From contig NZ_JAFBEO010000007.1 of assembly GCF_016908785.1 (NCBI RefSeq), forward strand, positions 24,208-88,207: a stretch of 64,000 nt of DNA, in the 5' to 3' direction. The position numbers and the translations under genes are program-made. Numbering within the stretch: position 1 is the first letter of the stretch; the number at the start of each line of letters is the position of its first letter. This DNA comes from Weissella uvarum. GTDB lineage: Bacteria > Bacillota > Bacilli > Lactobacillales > Lactobacillaceae. The notes beneath the pieces are model-generated. The model searched no databases. It was given only the letters and a program-made list of their open reading frames with translations, and was not told where the DNA came from. Below are positions 37,457-47,250 of the stretch, piece after piece.

Positions 37457-37494
37457 AAGGTGATGGGGGATTCGTTTTTCCATCATCTTTTTTT
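37457..37494 (+). terminator. Terminator after eno
   Basis: Stem AGGTGATGG/CCATCATCT with seven Ts after. Confidence 0.85.
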
Positions 37495-37505
37495 GTGGCC
37501 CGAAT

Positions 37506-37534
37506 TTGAGTTATTAGGTAAGTTATGATATTCT
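37506..37534 (+). promoter_or_regulatory. secG promoter
   Basis: TTGAGT 37506-37511, 17-base spacer, and TATTCT 37529-37534 preceded by TGA (extended -10). Confidence 0.65.
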
Positions 37535-37584
37535 AGTAAAGTATATTTATCAAATAAAAGTAATTCAGAACGGAGGCGCCAAGT

Positions 37585-37821
37585 ATGTATAATATGTTGT
37601 TGATTGCAATGATTATTGTTGGTTTGTTGATTATTATCGCGGTTTTGATGCAACCATCAAAGCAACAAGATGCTTTATCAGCACTATCTGGTGGCGCAGG
37701 TGATTTGTTTGCAACGCAAAAGGCACGTGGATTCGAAGCAGTGATGCAACGAATCACTGGAATTTTGGGTGCAATTTGGTTTATTTTAGGTTTGGCATTA
37801 GTTTACCTATCATCACACTAA
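37585..37821 (+). CDS. secG: Preprotein translocase subunit SecG
   Basis: This 78-residue protein has two membrane helices and the SecG loop MQPSKQQDALSALSGGAGDLFATQKARGFE between them. It assists the SecYEG channel. GGAGGCG lies upstream of the ATG. It is followed by its own hairpin terminator and then rnr and smpB, a conserved order in Firmicutes. Confidence 0.94.
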   Translation: MYNMLLIAMIIVGLLIIIAVLMQPSKQQDALSALSGGAGDLFATQKARGFEAVMQRITGILGAIWFILGLALVYLSSH

Positions 37822-37831
37822 ACCGATTAAC

Positions 37832-37869
37832 ATAAAGACCTCTCGTGTTTTGTAGCGGGGGGTCTTTAT
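37832..37869 (+). terminator. Terminator after secG
   Basis: Stem ATAAAGACC/GGTCTTTAT with a long loop; the T-run is short, so read-through to rnr is possible. Confidence 0.65.
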
Positions 37870-37912
37870 TCGAATATGGACAAAAATGATTAAAAGAGAA
37901 GAGAGATTTTAG

Positions 37913-40270
37913 ATGGCAGAAAACAATTTACAAAGCCAGTTATATGGATTTTTAAAGGCAAATCCAAGCCAGGCTTTTTCCGCACAAACTTTGGCGGATG
38001 GACTGCATTTACCTGGCGATAACGCGTTTACCAAAGTCGTACAGGCTTTAGCAGCACTTGAACGCGATGAAAAAGTTCGTGTGAACGATCAAGGCGAATT
38101 CCAATATAATGCCCAAAAGGAAGGTAGCATTGGCGAGTTTAGAGCTAATGAACGTGGCTTTGGTTTTATTCGTTATGACGAAAATGAAGATGATATCTTC
38201 GTGAACCCTGATAACACGATGTTGGCGCTCCAAGGGGACCAAGTTCGTGTCAAAATCTTAAATAAGGGCGATGGGGCTGGTAGCCGTGGCCCTGAAGGTC
38301 AAGTTGTTGAAATTATGAACCGGGCGCGTGAGCAAATGGTTGGCGAATTCAAACTTGGCTCAGAATATGCCGGCTATATTGGTCAAATTGTGTTAACAGA
38401 TAAAAAGTTTTCAACATACGAGTTCTTGGTCAAAGAAGGTGGACAAACTGCTTCGGATGGCGAAGTTGTGGTCGCAACAATTGATCAATATCCAACTCCT
38501 GAAAAGCCAAAGCAAATGACGGGAACCATTGTTGAGAAGATTGGTTATAAGGACGAACCAGGCGTCGATATTTTACAAATTGTCTATAATCATGATGTGC
38601 CACACGTGTTCCCTAAAGATGTTTTGGAACAAGCTGAAGCAATTCCAGATCATGTTTTGGACGAAGAACGTGAAGGCCGTGAAGATATTACAGACCAACC
38701 ATTAGTAACTATCGATGCCATTGAGTCAAAGGACTTGGATGATGCGGTGACGGTTTGGCGGATGGATAATGGTAATTTCCATTTGGGTGTGCATATTGCG
38801 GATGTGTCGCATTATGTTCCAGAAGGTTCTCCTTTAGATCAAGAAGCTTACAAGCGTGGTACATCAGTTTACTTAACTGACCGGGTGATTCCAATGTTGC
38901 CACGTAATATTTCAAATGGGATTGCTTCTTTGAATGAAGGAGTTGAACGTTTGGCTATGTCAGCGGAAATGGAATTCACACCAAAGGGTGAACTCGTTAA
39001 CCATCGGCTTCATCGCTCAGTGATGCGTTCACATGCACGGATGACTTATAAAGCAGTTAATGAAATTTTAGACGGGGATGAAGAAACACGTGAAAATTAT
39101 CGTGAATTAGTTCCAATGTTCGAAGATATGCAATTGTTGCATAATGCATTGGCTGAAAAGCGGCAAGAGCGTGGTGCAATTGAATTTGATGCCCCTGAAG
39201 CTAAAATTATTGTTGATGCTCAAGGTAAGCCAACAGACATTGAATTACGCGAACGTGGTATATCAGAACGAATGATTGAATCATTTATGTTAGCAGCGAA
39301 TGAAACGGTGGCGATGCATTATGATTTGGCCAAAGTGCCTTTCTTATATCGTGTCCATGAAGCACCTGAAAAGGACCGTGTAGAGAAGTTCTTTGACTTT
39401 GTTAAAGCGCTCGGATGTCCAGTTAAGGCCGACCCTGAACACGTTAAGCCTTCTGATTTCCAACAAATTCATAGTTACTTTGTCGGTAAACCCGAAGAAC
39501 AAATGGTTTCAACGATGATGTTGCGTTCAATGCAACAAGCCAAGTATTCTGATCAACCATTGGGGCACTTCGGAATTGGTGCGGATTACTATACTCACTT
39601 TACATCTCCAATCCGGCGTTACCCAGACTTAACAGTCCACCGTTTAATTAAGTGGTATGAAAAGGCTGGTTTGGGTGAAGATGCGCAAGCAAAGTATCGT
39701 GATGATTTACCAGTGATTGCCGAAGATACGTCTGTTCGGGAACGTCGGGCGGTTGATACTGAACGTGATACTGATGCCATGAAGAAGGCTGAGTACATGG
39801 AAGACAAGGTTGGTCAAGAGTTTGATGCCGTTGTTAATGGTGTACTCAAGTTTGGTATGTTCGTTTCACTTGAGAACACAGTTGAAGGGTTAATTCATAC
39901 ATCTAATTTGACGGATGATTATTATGTTTATGATGAATCACATATGGCCCTAATAGGTCGACGTTTCCATCATATTTATCAAATTGGTCAACCAGTTCGT
40001 GTGAAGTTGATTCGGGTTGATAAGGAACACAGCGCACTTGACTTTATTTTGGTTGACCCAGAAGCGGCACCAAAGACTGATATAAAGGTCGCAGATGATC
40101 GCCGCGGGGCTCATGGTAACCAAAAGGGTGGCAATAAAGATTATAAGAAAAATACGCAACATAATCGGGCGCGCCAAGGCCAAAAACATCAAAACGGCGC
40201 CAAGCCAAATGACCATCGGGCACCTAAGCGTGGACAGGGACAAGGCGGCCAACGTTCTCAACATAAGTAA
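37913..40270 (+). CDS. rnr: Ribonuclease R
   Basis: This 785-residue 3'-5' exoribonuclease has an N-terminal winged-helix segment, cold-shock domains (GEFRANERGFGFIRYDEN), the RNB catalytic domain with aspartates in TIDAIESKDLDDAVTVW, an S1 domain (GQEFDAVVNGVLKFGMFVSLENTVEGL) and a basic Lys/Gln/Arg-rich tail. It degrades structured and trans-translation-tagged RNAs. Its partner smpB follows 25 bases later. Confidence 0.96.
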   Translation: MAENNLQSQLYGFLKANPSQAFSAQTLADGLHLPGDNAFTKVVQALAALERDEKVRVNDQGEFQYNAQKEGSIGEFRANERGFGFIRYDENEDDIFVNPDNTMLALQGDQVRVKILNKGDGAGSRGPEGQVVEIMNRAREQMVGEFKLGSEYAGYIGQIVLTDKKFSTYEFLVKEGGQTASDGEVVVATIDQYPTPEKPKQMTGTIVEKIGYKDEPGVDILQIVYNHDVPHVFPKDVLEQAEAIPDHVLDEEREGREDITDQPLVTIDAIESKDLDDAVTVWRMDNGNFHLGVHIADVSHYVPEGSPLDQEAYKRGTSVYLTDRVIPMLPRNISNGIASLNEGVERLAMSAEMEFTPKGELVNHRLHRSVMRSHARMTYKAVNEILDGDEETRENYRELVPMFEDMQLLHNALAEKRQERGAIEFDAPEAKIIVDAQGKPTDIELRERGISERMIESFMLAANETVAMHYDLAKVPFLYRVHEAPEKDRVEKFFDFVKALGCPVKADPEHVKPSDFQQIHSYFVGKPEEQMVSTMMLRSMQQAKYSDQPLGHFGIGADYYTHFTSPIRRYPDLTVHRLIKWYEKAGLGEDAQAKYRDDLPVIAEDTSVRERRAVDTERDTDAMKKAEYMEDKVGQEFDAVVNGVLKFGMFVSLENTVEGLIHTSNLTDDYYVYDESHMALIGRRFHHIYQIGQPVRVKLIRVDKEHSALDFILVDPEAAPKTDIKVADDRRGAHGNQKGGNKDYKKNTQHNRARQGQKHQNGAKPNDHRAPKRGQGQGGQRSQHK

Positions 40271-40295
40271 ATTTTACTAAAGTGGAGGGATGAAG

Positions 40296-40760
40296 ATGCC
40301 CAAGAAGAAAAAAGTAACAGATGATGCTTTAGCGACTAATCGAAAAGCGCGTCATGATTACAATATTGAAGAGACTATGGAAGCCGGCATTGAATTGACG
40401 GGAACCGAAATCAAATCAATTCGAGCTGGTAAAATTACCATTGCGGATGGCTTTGTGCAAATGCGTCAAGGACAAGCTTGGTTAGAGAATGTTAACATTA
40501 GTCCTTTTGAACAAGGTAATCAATTTAACCATGAACCATTGCGGTCAAGGCGCTTGCTCTTACACAAGCAACAAATTCGCCAACTTGAGGCTCAGGTTTC
40601 TCAAAAGGGTAAAACAGTTGTACCGTTGAAAGTTTACCTTAAACGCGGTTTTGCGAAGGTATTGATTGGTGTGGCAACTGGAAAACATAATTATGACAAA
40701 CGTGAAACGCTCAAGCGTCGTGATCAAGAACGCGATTTACAACGAGCGATGAAGCGTTAA
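40296..40760 (+). CDS. smpB: SsrA-binding protein SmpB
   Basis: This 154-residue protein binds tmRNA and brings it to stalled ribosomes. It has [30 protein letters not shown] and the basic C-terminal tail [24 protein letters not shown] 40296 is chosen because GGAGGG ends six bases before it, while ATG 40290 directly touches that signal. No tmRNA gene was found close downstream. Confidence 0.95.
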   Translation: MPKKKKVTDDALATNRKARHDYNIEETMEAGIELTGTEIKSIRAGKITIADGFVQMRQGQAWLENVNISPFEQGNQFNHEPLRSRRLLLHKQQIRQLEAQVSQKGKTVVPLKVYLKRGFAKVLIGVATGKHNYDKRETLKRRDQERDLQRAMKR

Positions 40761-40764
40761 CAAT

Positions 40765-40789
40765 GGGCTCCTTTAAGGAGCCTTTTTTG
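40765..40789 (+). terminator. Terminator after smpB
   Basis: Stem GGCTCCTT/AAGGAGCC followed by six Ts. Confidence 0.9.
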
Positions 40790-40800
40790 TATAAAAATGA

Positions 40801-40829
40801 TTTACAAACTTAAGTTTGACTATTATAAA
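40801..40829 (+). promoter_or_regulatory. Probable ung promoter
   Basis: TTTACA 40801-40806, 17-base spacer, TATAAA 40824-40829. Confidence 0.55.
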
Positions 40830-40885
40830 GATATTCGGCACGATAAAGGTAATTAAAAGGAATTTTGGAAGGATTGGAACTAGCA

Positions 40886-41566
40886 ATGGCGGACTTTTTT
40901 GATACGGATTGGGCGGAACCTTTAGTACGGGCTTTGCCTAATCAATACTTTGAACAAATTACTAATTTTTTAACCCAAGTTTATGCACAAGAAACGGTCT
41001 ATCCATCTCGGGATCATGTTTTTGCAGCCTTGGAGCAGACGAGTTTAGCGCAAACTAAGGTAGTGTTACTCGGGCAAGATCCTTACATCAAACCTGGTCA
41101 GGCACAAGGCCTAAGTTTTTCAGTGCCAGCTGATTTTCCATTGCCACCGTCATTACGAAATATTTACCAAGAATTACAAGATGATTTACAGCAAGGCCAT
41201 CCCGCAAATGGGGATTTACATCCATGGGCGAAGCAAGGCGTGTTGCTGCTAAACACAGTTTTGACAGTGCCGGCTGGTCAATCTAATGGACATGCCGGAC
41301 TAATTTGGGAGCCCTTTACGGATGAAGTGATTCGTTTGGTAGCTGCTAAATCAGAGGCAGTTGTGTTTGTGCTTTGGGGTAAACCAGCCCAGAAAAAAGC
41401 TAACTTGATTCAAGGCCCAAATAATTTGATTTTAAAAGCACCTCATCCTAGTCCTTTGTCTGCTTATCGTGGCTTTTTTGGATCAAAGCCGTTTAGTCAA
41501 ACCAATCAGTTTTTGCTTTCAGCCGGTCGTCAGCCAATTGATTGGGTAAATGGCAACCAATCTTAA
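40886..41566 (+). CDS. ung: Uracil-DNA glycosylase, family 1
   Basis: This 226-residue enzyme removes uracil from DNA. It has the catalytic GQDPYIKPGQAQGLSFSVP block, where the aspartate activates water, and the late HPSPLSAYRGFFG loop. ATG 40886 is preferred, with GGAAGGA about 13 bases upstream; TTG 40865 is possible. pta follows, an order seen in other lactic acid bacteria. Confidence 0.95.
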   Translation: MADFFDTDWAEPLVRALPNQYFEQITNFLTQVYAQETVYPSRDHVFAALEQTSLAQTKVVLLGQDPYIKPGQAQGLSFSVPADFPLPPSLRNIYQELQDDLQQGHPANGDLHPWAKQGVLLLNTVLTVPAGQSNGHAGLIWEPFTDEVIRLVAAKSEAVVFVLWGKPAQKKANLIQGPNNLILKAPHPSPLSAYRGFFGSKPFSQTNQFLLSAGRQPIDWVNGNQS

Positions 41567-41645
41567 AAGCAGTGGCATAATTAATCGTAAATGTGAGATA
41601 ATAGAATCAGTGAATTAAGAGATGAAACACATTTTGGAGGCCAAG

Positions 41646-42623
41646 ATGGAACTTTTTGAACAATTATCACAGTCAATTAAAGGTCAAGGAAAGCGGATTG
41701 TCTTTCCAGAAGGTAATGACCCACGGATTCAAGGTGCTGCTGCGCGTCTAGCACAAGAAGCTTTGGTAGAGCCAATTTTGCTTGGTGATCAAGCTAGCAT
41801 CGAAGAGGTTGCCCAAAAGAACGGGGTAGATTTACAACTAGTTCGTGTCATTGACCCTGAAAGCTATGATGCTGATTCTTGGGATGAAATGATTGATGCC
41901 TTAGTTGAGCGCCGCAACGGTAAGACCGATGCAATTACTGCTGCTAAGTGGCTTAAAGATGTTAATTATTTTGGAACGATGCTCGTTTATTTGGGACTAG
42001 CAGATGGGATGGTTTCTGGGGCGACACATCCAACGGGTGATACAGTCCGTCCAGCCCTACAAATTATTAAGACTAAGCCAGGCTCATCACGAATTTCAGG
42101 TGCATTTGTCATGCAACGCGGTGAGGAACGTTATGTATTCGCTGATTGTGCGATTAACATCGATTTAGATGCGCAAACCATGGCCGAAGTGGCTGTTCAA
42201 TCAGCTGAAACAGCTAAGGTATTTGGCATTGATCCTAAGGTAGCGATGCTTAGTTTTTCAACTAAGGGTTCTGCTAAAGCTGAACAAGTTGATAAGGTTG
42301 TTCAAGCAACGCAAACTGCTAAAGAAATTGCGCCAGATTTGGCGATTGATGGGGAACTTCAATTTGATGCGGCTTTTGTTGATTCAGTGGCTGCCTCTAA
42401 GGCACCTGATTCACCAGTCGCTGGGCGTGCTAACGTCTTTGTTTTCCCTGATTTGCAATCAGGAAATATCGGCTATAAGATTGCACAACGTTTAGGTGGC
42501 TTTGAAGCGATTGGACCTGTTTTGCAGGGACTCGCTAAGCCAATTTCTGACTTGTCACGTGGTGCCAATGAAGAAGACGTTTATAAGGTTGCTATTATTA
42601 CAGCAGCACAAGCGCTTGATTAA
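41646..42623 (+). CDS. pta: Phosphate acetyltransferase
   Basis: This 325-residue enzyme interconverts acetyl-phosphate and acetyl-CoA. It has GKRIVFPEGNDPRIQGAA at the start, GATHPTGDTVRPALQII in the middle and the C-terminal DLSRGANEEDVYKVAIITAAQ. ATG 41646 follows TTGGAGG by about seven bases; the in-frame ATG 41622 precedes that signal. In heterofermenters it links phosphoketolase-derived acetyl-phosphate to CoA. No cre box was found upstream. Confidence 0.95.
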   Translation: MELFEQLSQSIKGQGKRIVFPEGNDPRIQGAAARLAQEALVEPILLGDQASIEEVAQKNGVDLQLVRVIDPESYDADSWDEMIDALVERRNGKTDAITAAKWLKDVNYFGTMLVYLGLADGMVSGATHPTGDTVRPALQIIKTKPGSSRISGAFVMQRGEERYVFADCAINIDLDAQTMAEVAVQSAETAKVFGIDPKVAMLSFSTKGSAKAEQVDKVVQATQTAKEIAPDLAIDGELQFDAAFVDSVAASKAPDSPVAGRANVFVFPDLQSGNIGYKIAQRLGGFEAIGPVLQGLAKPISDLSRGANEEDVYKVAIITAAQALD

Positions 42624-42634
42624 TTTGATTTTGA

Positions 42635-42670
42635 AACTAGTGCATCACTAGGTGGTGGCGCTAGTTTTTT
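42635..42670 (+). terminator. Terminator after pta
   Basis: Stem ACTAGTGC/GCGCTAGT with one G-U pair and a T-run. Confidence 0.82.
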
Positions 42671-42695
42671 GTATTTATCGAAAAAATGATATACT
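42669..42695 (+). promoter_or_regulatory. tsaE promoter, predicted to start the mRNA at the start codon
   Basis: TTGTAT 42669-42674 and TATACT 42690-42695, with TGA before it (extended -10). The ATG begins eight bases after the -10, so little or no leader is expected. Confidence 0.55.
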
Positions 42696-42702
42696 TAACG
42701 TT

Positions 42703-43188
42703 ATGATAATAAATAGTAATTCGGTCGAGGAGACCCAAAATTTAGCCCAAGCTTTGGCACGAGTGATTACCCCAGGAACGACAATTTTGCTCAATGGTGA
42801 TTTAGGTGCGGGCAAAACAACTTTTACGCAAGGTTTTGCACGGGAATTGGGCATTAAGCGCCCGGTTAAGAGTCCAACATTTACACTAGTTCGTGAGTAT
42901 CAAACCCCAGCTTTTATGTTGTATCATCTGGACGTCTATCGACTAGGTGAAGAAGGTGGTGCTGAAGATCTTGGGCTATCGGAATACTTTAATCCAGATA
43001 GCGTTGCCTTAGTTGAGTGGTCAGAATTTATTACAGATGATTTGCCTGATGATGTGTTAGTGATTGATTTATCACGAATTGCAGGGGATGCCACAGAGCA
43101 ACAAAGACAAATTGAGCTTTCAGCAACCGGGCCTCATTCACAGCACGTGTTAGACCAGTTAGGAATTGATGATGGAACTAGGAATTAG
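42703..43188 (+). CDS. tsaE: tRNA threonylcarbamoyladenosine biosynthesis ATPase TsaE
   Basis: This 161-residue ATPase works with TsaB and TsaD on the t6A modification. It has Walker A LNGDLGAGKTTFTQGFA, the RPVKSPTFTLVREY block and YHLDVYRL plus VEWSEF. No Shine-Dalgarno sequence precedes ATG 42703, and the -10 lies directly before it, so the mRNA may be leaderless. A longer frame from 42652 runs through the pta terminator and is rejected. It overlaps the acetyltransferase gene by 17 bases. Confidence 0.93.
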   Translation: MIINSNSVEETQNLAQALARVITPGTTILLNGDLGAGKTTFTQGFARELGIKRPVKSPTFTLVREYQTPAFMLYHLDVYRLGEEGGAEDLGLSEYFNPDSVALVEWSEFITDDLPDDVLVIDLSRIAGDATEQQRQIELSATGPHSQHVLDQLGIDDGTRN

Positions 43189-43690
43189 ACTGGCTACTGG
43201 TGCCGATAGTGGACGAATATTAGAATTATTAAAGCGTTTATCAGAAGAATCCGATACATTTTGCATTGCGCAAGATGTGGCCAAAGTTGATGAGTTGAGC
43301 CAAGCCCAAAATATTGAAATGATGCAAGCAACTCGTAATAATTTGATGTTAGTGGTGGCTGATAATCAAGATCATTTATATGGGATTGCAACTGCGGTAG
43401 AGTTAGTTGATTATCCTGGAATGGCTGAGATTGGCTTAGCTATTTTGGCAGATTATCAAGGCTATGGGTTAGCACAAGCGTTATTAGCCGATTTGGTAGA
43501 TTGGGGCGAAACCTATAGTCAACTGACGCAATTGGTGTTAACTGTTCAAGTACGCAATGCGGTTGCTTATCATATTTATGAAAAGTTTGGTTTTCAGGAG
43601 TTGACCGATGCGCAATGTCAGGTGCTAAGGCCTGAGGAAACACCGTACGAAACGGTTGAAATGCAATTGAATTTAAAGAAGGAATCGTGA
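43172..43690 (+). CDS. GNAT-family N-acetyltransferase
   Basis: This 172-residue protein has a GNAT fold. The acetyl-CoA loop is around YQGYGLAQALLADLVDWG, and the C-terminal NAVAYHIYEKFGFQEL is typical. Its position after tsaE recalls rimI in tsaE-tsaB-rimI clusters, but the sequence is not clearly RimI and tsaB is missing. ATG 43172 has AGGA seven bases upstream. Substrate unknown. Confidence 0.82.
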   Translation: MELGIRLATGADSGRILELLKRLSEESDTFCIAQDVAKVDELSQAQNIEMMQATRNNLMLVVADNQDHLYGIATAVELVDYPGMAEIGLAILADYQGYGLAQALLADLVDWGETYSQLTQLVLTVQVRNAVAYHIYEKFGFQELTDAQCQVLRPEETPYETVEMQLNLKKES

Positions 43691-44233
43691 ATGATGAACT
43701 TTATTGCAATGGATTTTGAAACGGCAAATAGTAAGCGCCACAGTGCAGTGTCGTTAGGGATTGCAGTGGTTCGCGATAATCAAGTTGTCGATGAATTTTA
43801 TAGTTTAATTAAACCAGATTGGGATATTAATTTTGATGCTCGAAATACCCGGATTCATGGGATTACGCCTGCTATGGTAGCTGATGCACCAGATTTTCCG
43901 GCGGTATGGCAACAAGTTCAGCAATTTTATACGCCTGATCAATTAGTGATTGCGCATAATGCACCATTTGATAATAGTGTTTTAAAAGCAAGCCTATTAC
44001 ATTATGGTATGCAGCCAGCTCATTATTTATCACTTGATACGGTTAAGACATCACGGCGACTATACCCAGAATTGCCTAACCATAAATTAAATACAGTGGC
44101 TGATGCGCTACAAATTCAATTACAACATCATCATAATGCGTTGGATGATACGGTAGCCGCTGCCAAAATCCTTGTGCGTGAAGCAAATGAATTCGGGGTA
44201 TCAGAAATTAAGCCCTTAGTGAAAGTAATTTAG
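43691..44233 (+). CDS. DEDDh 3'-5' exonuclease (DNA polymerase III epsilon-like)
   Basis: This 180-residue protein shows the DEDDh motifs: FIAMDFETAN near residue 4, HNAPFDNSVLKASL in the middle, and HHNALDDTVAAAKI with the final histidine. It is a stand-alone proofreading-type exonuclease, not fused to polymerase III. AAGGAATC precedes the tandem ATGs. It starts at the stop of the acetyltransferase gene and is followed 12 bases later by murB. Confidence 0.87.
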   Translation: MMNFIAMDFETANSKRHSAVSLGIAVVRDNQVVDEFYSLIKPDWDINFDARNTRIHGITPAMVADAPDFPAVWQQVQQFYTPDQLVIAHNAPFDNSVLKASLLHYGMQPAHYLSLDTVKTSRRLYPELPNHKLNTVADALQIQLQHHHNALDDTVAAAKILVREANEFGVSEIKPLVKVI

Positions 44234-44245
44234 AAAGGTTCAGTT

Positions 44246-45145
44246 ATGCAAGAAACTAATTTTATTCAAGCCTTTCCAGGCTATGAGTTTAAGCAAAATC
44301 AAGCGTTATCAGCTTATACCAATACCCGGGTTGGTGGACCGGCAGATTGGATTTTTTGGCCAAAAAATAATGATGAATTGCGTGAAGTGGTCGCTTACGC
44401 GCATCAAGCCGATATTCCGGTAACAGTGTTAGGAAACGCATCTAATCTAATTATTTCTGATCAGGGGTTAACTGGTTTAGTGATTTTCTTAACGGAACTA
44501 ACAGAGCTTACTGTGGATACAGATGCGAAAACAGTCACTGCCGCAGCTGGGGCAGCTATTATTGATGTTACACAATTTGCCTACGAACATGGTTTGAGTG
44601 GCCTAGAATGGGCAGCTGGTATTCCAGGGTCAGTCGGAGGCGCTGTATATATGAATGCGGGAGCCTATGGTGGACAAGTTGATCATTGTTTAGTTGGCGC
44701 AGATGTGTTGACACCTGATGGTGAGCTTAAGCATTATTCAAATGCAGAATTAGATTTTGGATATCGGCATTCAGCTGTACAAGCGACCGGTGAAGTGATT
44801 ATTAGTGCTACTTTTGCTTTGGAAAATGATGATCCTGCACAAATTAATGCGCGGATGGAAGACTTCAATGAGCGCCGTGCTAGCAAGCAACCGTTAGAAT
44901 ATCCATCATGTGGATCAGTGTTTAAACGACCTGAAGGGCACTTTGCTGGGAAGTTGATTATGGATTCTGGCTTACAAGGGTTCCAAATTGGAGGCGCCCA
45001 AGTTTCAACCAAACATGCTGGTTTTATTGTGAATAAAGGTGATGCTACGGGGGCGGATTATGTTGCTGTAATTCATCACGTTCAAGATGAAGTTAAGGCA
45101 CAATATGATATTGCACTGGAACCAGAAGTACGGATTTTAGACTAA
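44246..45145 (+). CDS. murB: UDP-N-acetylenolpyruvoylglucosamine reductase
   Basis: This 299-residue FAD enzyme makes UDP-N-acetylmuramate for peptidoglycan. It has NTRVGGPADWIFWP, the FAD-binding LGNASNLIISDQGLTG, GIPGSVGGAVYMNAGAYGG, the catalytic serine in YPSCGSVFKRP, and the C-terminal glutamate in LEPEVRIL. GAAAGG lies upstream. It forms a compact run with the exonuclease and antiporter genes. Confidence 0.95.
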   Translation: MQETNFIQAFPGYEFKQNQALSAYTNTRVGGPADWIFWPKNNDELREVVAYAHQADIPVTVLGNASNLIISDQGLTGLVIFLTELTELTVDTDAKTVTAAAGAAIIDVTQFAYEHGLSGLEWAAGIPGSVGGAVYMNAGAYGGQVDHCLVGADVLTPDGELKHYSNAELDFGYRHSAVQATGEVIISATFALENDDPAQINARMEDFNERRASKQPLEYPSCGSVFKRPEGHFAGKLIMDSGLQGFQIGGAQVSTKHAGFIVNKGDATGADYVAVIHHVQDEVKAQYDIALEPEVRILD

Positions 45146-45175
45146 CATGGCACAAACAAAAGGGGGATTTCGGCA

Positions 45176-47242
45176 ATGCTGATTTTAGAAACGATAATCG
45201 GATTGGCATTATTAGTCGTGATTGCGAATGTCATTTCGCATTTTATTCCTCGCGTACCAGTTAGCTTAATTCAAATTGCCCTAGGGTTGTTTGTAGCCTT
45301 GGCCTTTGGCGTAAAAATTGATTTAGACAACCATTGGTTTATGTTGCTGTTTGTTGCACCATTATTGTATTCAGATGCTTGGAACTTCCCTAAAAGGGAA
45401 CTGTGGGAGTTACGTGGCCCAATTTTTGGGAATGCCATTTTACTGGTATTTTTAACGACATTAATTGGTGGTTATGGTATTTATTTAATGATACCAGCCA
45501 TGCCGTTATCGGTGGCGTTCGCCGTAGCTGCAATTTTGTCGCCCACTGACCCAGTGGCTGTGGCTTCAATTAGTCAACAAACGAAACTACCACCAGCGCT
45601 GATGCATCTGGTAGCAGGAGAAAGTTTAATTAATGATGCCAGTGGTTTGGTTGCTTTTAAATTTGCTATCGCTGCTACGGTGTCAGGGACTTTTTCACTC
45701 ATTCATGCCACAGGTGATTTTTTCTACATGACGATTGTTGCCGCGCTGTTAGGAGCCATCTTAGGCACACTGGTGAATCGACTCCAAGCATGGTTGCTAA
45801 AAGAACAGGCAACAACGGCAGTTGTGAGTGTGGTAACTAATATATTAACGCCATTTTTAATTTATATTGCTGCAGAAAGTTTGCACGCATCGGGAGTGAT
45901 TGCCGTTGTTATTGCTGCGATTGTTCAGAATTTGCAGCTTAAAGATACTGGGCCGACTGGTGGCGAGTTTTATTTAGTAAATCAGACTACGTGGCGTGTC
46001 TTTAGCTACGTGATGAATGGCTTTATCTTTATCTTGCTTGGTGTTGAATTACCCGTTGCAATTAATATCCATCTTGATGGTACACATCTGGTTCCCTTTA
46101 CGACCTTAATGCTATATGCCTTTTTGACTTGGTTCTTATTGTTTGCGATTCGTGTGGTTTGGTCATATTTAAACCAAATTTGGGAACGTCGACGCGTCAA
46201 AGATACGCCGCTATCATTTAAAAATGCGGTAATGGCTGGATTAACGGGGATTCGTGGTGCTGTGACGATGGCCGGAGTGTTATCGGTACCTTTGTATGTT
46301 AATTCTGGGGCACCGTTCCCAGCACGGAGTATGATGTTATTTATCGCTGCGATGGTGATTGTGTTGTCGTTGCTCGCAGCAGTAATTTTTCTACCATTGT
46401 TTGCAAATTCAAGTAAGAATGGTAAGACAAAAGTTAATCAACCTGATGTGGCCAAATATATGTCTGAACCACGCGCGCACATTTATGTGTTGCAATCGGC
46501 CGTGCATGATTTGGAAGGTGAGTTAAAAGAATCAAACGCGAGCGTTGTTTATGAAATTTTGACGAATTATTACATTAAAATTCGACGATTACAAGTGAAA
46601 TCACTTAAAGCCAATAAACTACAAAAAATTCTACAAACTGAATTGCGCTTTCGAGATATGGCGCTAATGGCGCAACGTAAGGCTTTAGACGAATTATTAA
46701 AAACACACCAAATCAGTCAATTAGTTTATGACAGTGAAAGTCGTCGTCTGGATCGAGTAGAAGACGATTTAAGTCAAACCTTGCAGAGCCAGACCAAACG
46801 CAAGGGCCGTTTTAATCTAGAACATTTGATTCGACGTGGCCTTAGAGCTTTGCGCATTTGGTTGAGTCATAATGACTCAGACCAATTACGCGCTGAATAC
46901 GCCTTATCTGCTAAGACGTTGGCCCAAGCTGGTTTGGATGCAATGCAAGATTATCAACAAGCGCATGGTGATGAACTCGGACGCACTGAATTAACAGCAA
47001 TCAAGCATATGAAGGTATTGTTCCATTCGTTGCTTAATCAGCAAAAAAAGCGGGTTAAAACAGTTAATTCAAAATCGCCCCATGCTTTGCAACAAGAGTT
47101 GTCATTAAAAGGTTATACGGCGCAACGTACGGCCTTAGAGCATCTCTATCAAGCGGGCTTTATCAATGATAAAATAGCTTTGAAGATTCGTCAGGATATT
47201 AATTTAGACGAAGCTAGTTTTTTAGCACAAGATCATGAGTAG
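45176..47242 (+). CDS. CPA1-type Na+/H+ antiporter
   Basis: This 688-residue protein has an N-terminal domain of about twelve membrane helices with the ion-site block SPTDPVAVASI and AGESLINDASGLVAFK, as in NhaP/NHE-like exchangers. A long cytoplasmic helical tail from about residue 420 has no membrane segments. It should expel sodium in exchange for protons. GGGGGA precedes the ATG. The following gene makes c-di-AMP, a regulator of ion and osmotic balance, which is a suggestive neighbour. Confidence 0.88.
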   Translation: MLILETIIGLALLVVIANVISHFIPRVPVSLIQIALGLFVALAFGVKIDLDNHWFMLLFVAPLLYSDAWNFPKRELWELRGPIFGNAILLVFLTTLIGGYGIYLMIPAMPLSVAFAVAAILSPTDPVAVASISQQTKLPPALMHLVAGESLINDASGLVAFKFAIAATVSGTFSLIHATGDFFYMTIVAALLGAILGTLVNRLQAWLLKEQATTAVVSVVTNILTPFLIYIAAESLHASGVIAVVIAAIVQNLQLKDTGPTGGEFYLVNQTTWRVFSYVMNGFIFILLGVELPVAINIHLDGTHLVPFTTLMLYAFLTWFLLFAIRVVWSYLNQIWERRRVKDTPLSFKNAVMAGLTGIRGAVTMAGVLSVPLYVNSGAPFPARSMMLFIAAMVIVLSLLAAVIFLPLFANSSKNGKTKVNQPDVAKYMSEPRAHIYVLQSAVHDLEGELKESNASVVYEILTNYYIKIRRLQVKSLKANKLQKILQTELRFRDMALMAQRKALDELLKTHQISQLVYDSESRRLDRVEDDLSQTLQSQTKRKGRFNLEHLIRRGLRALRIWLSHNDSDQLRAEYALSAKTLAQAGLDAMQDYQQAHGDELGRTELTAIKHMKVLFHSLLNQQKKRVKTVNSKSPHALQQELSLKGYTAQRTALEHLYQAGFINDKIALKIRQDINLDEASFLAQDHE

Positions 47243-47250
47243 AGGTAATT

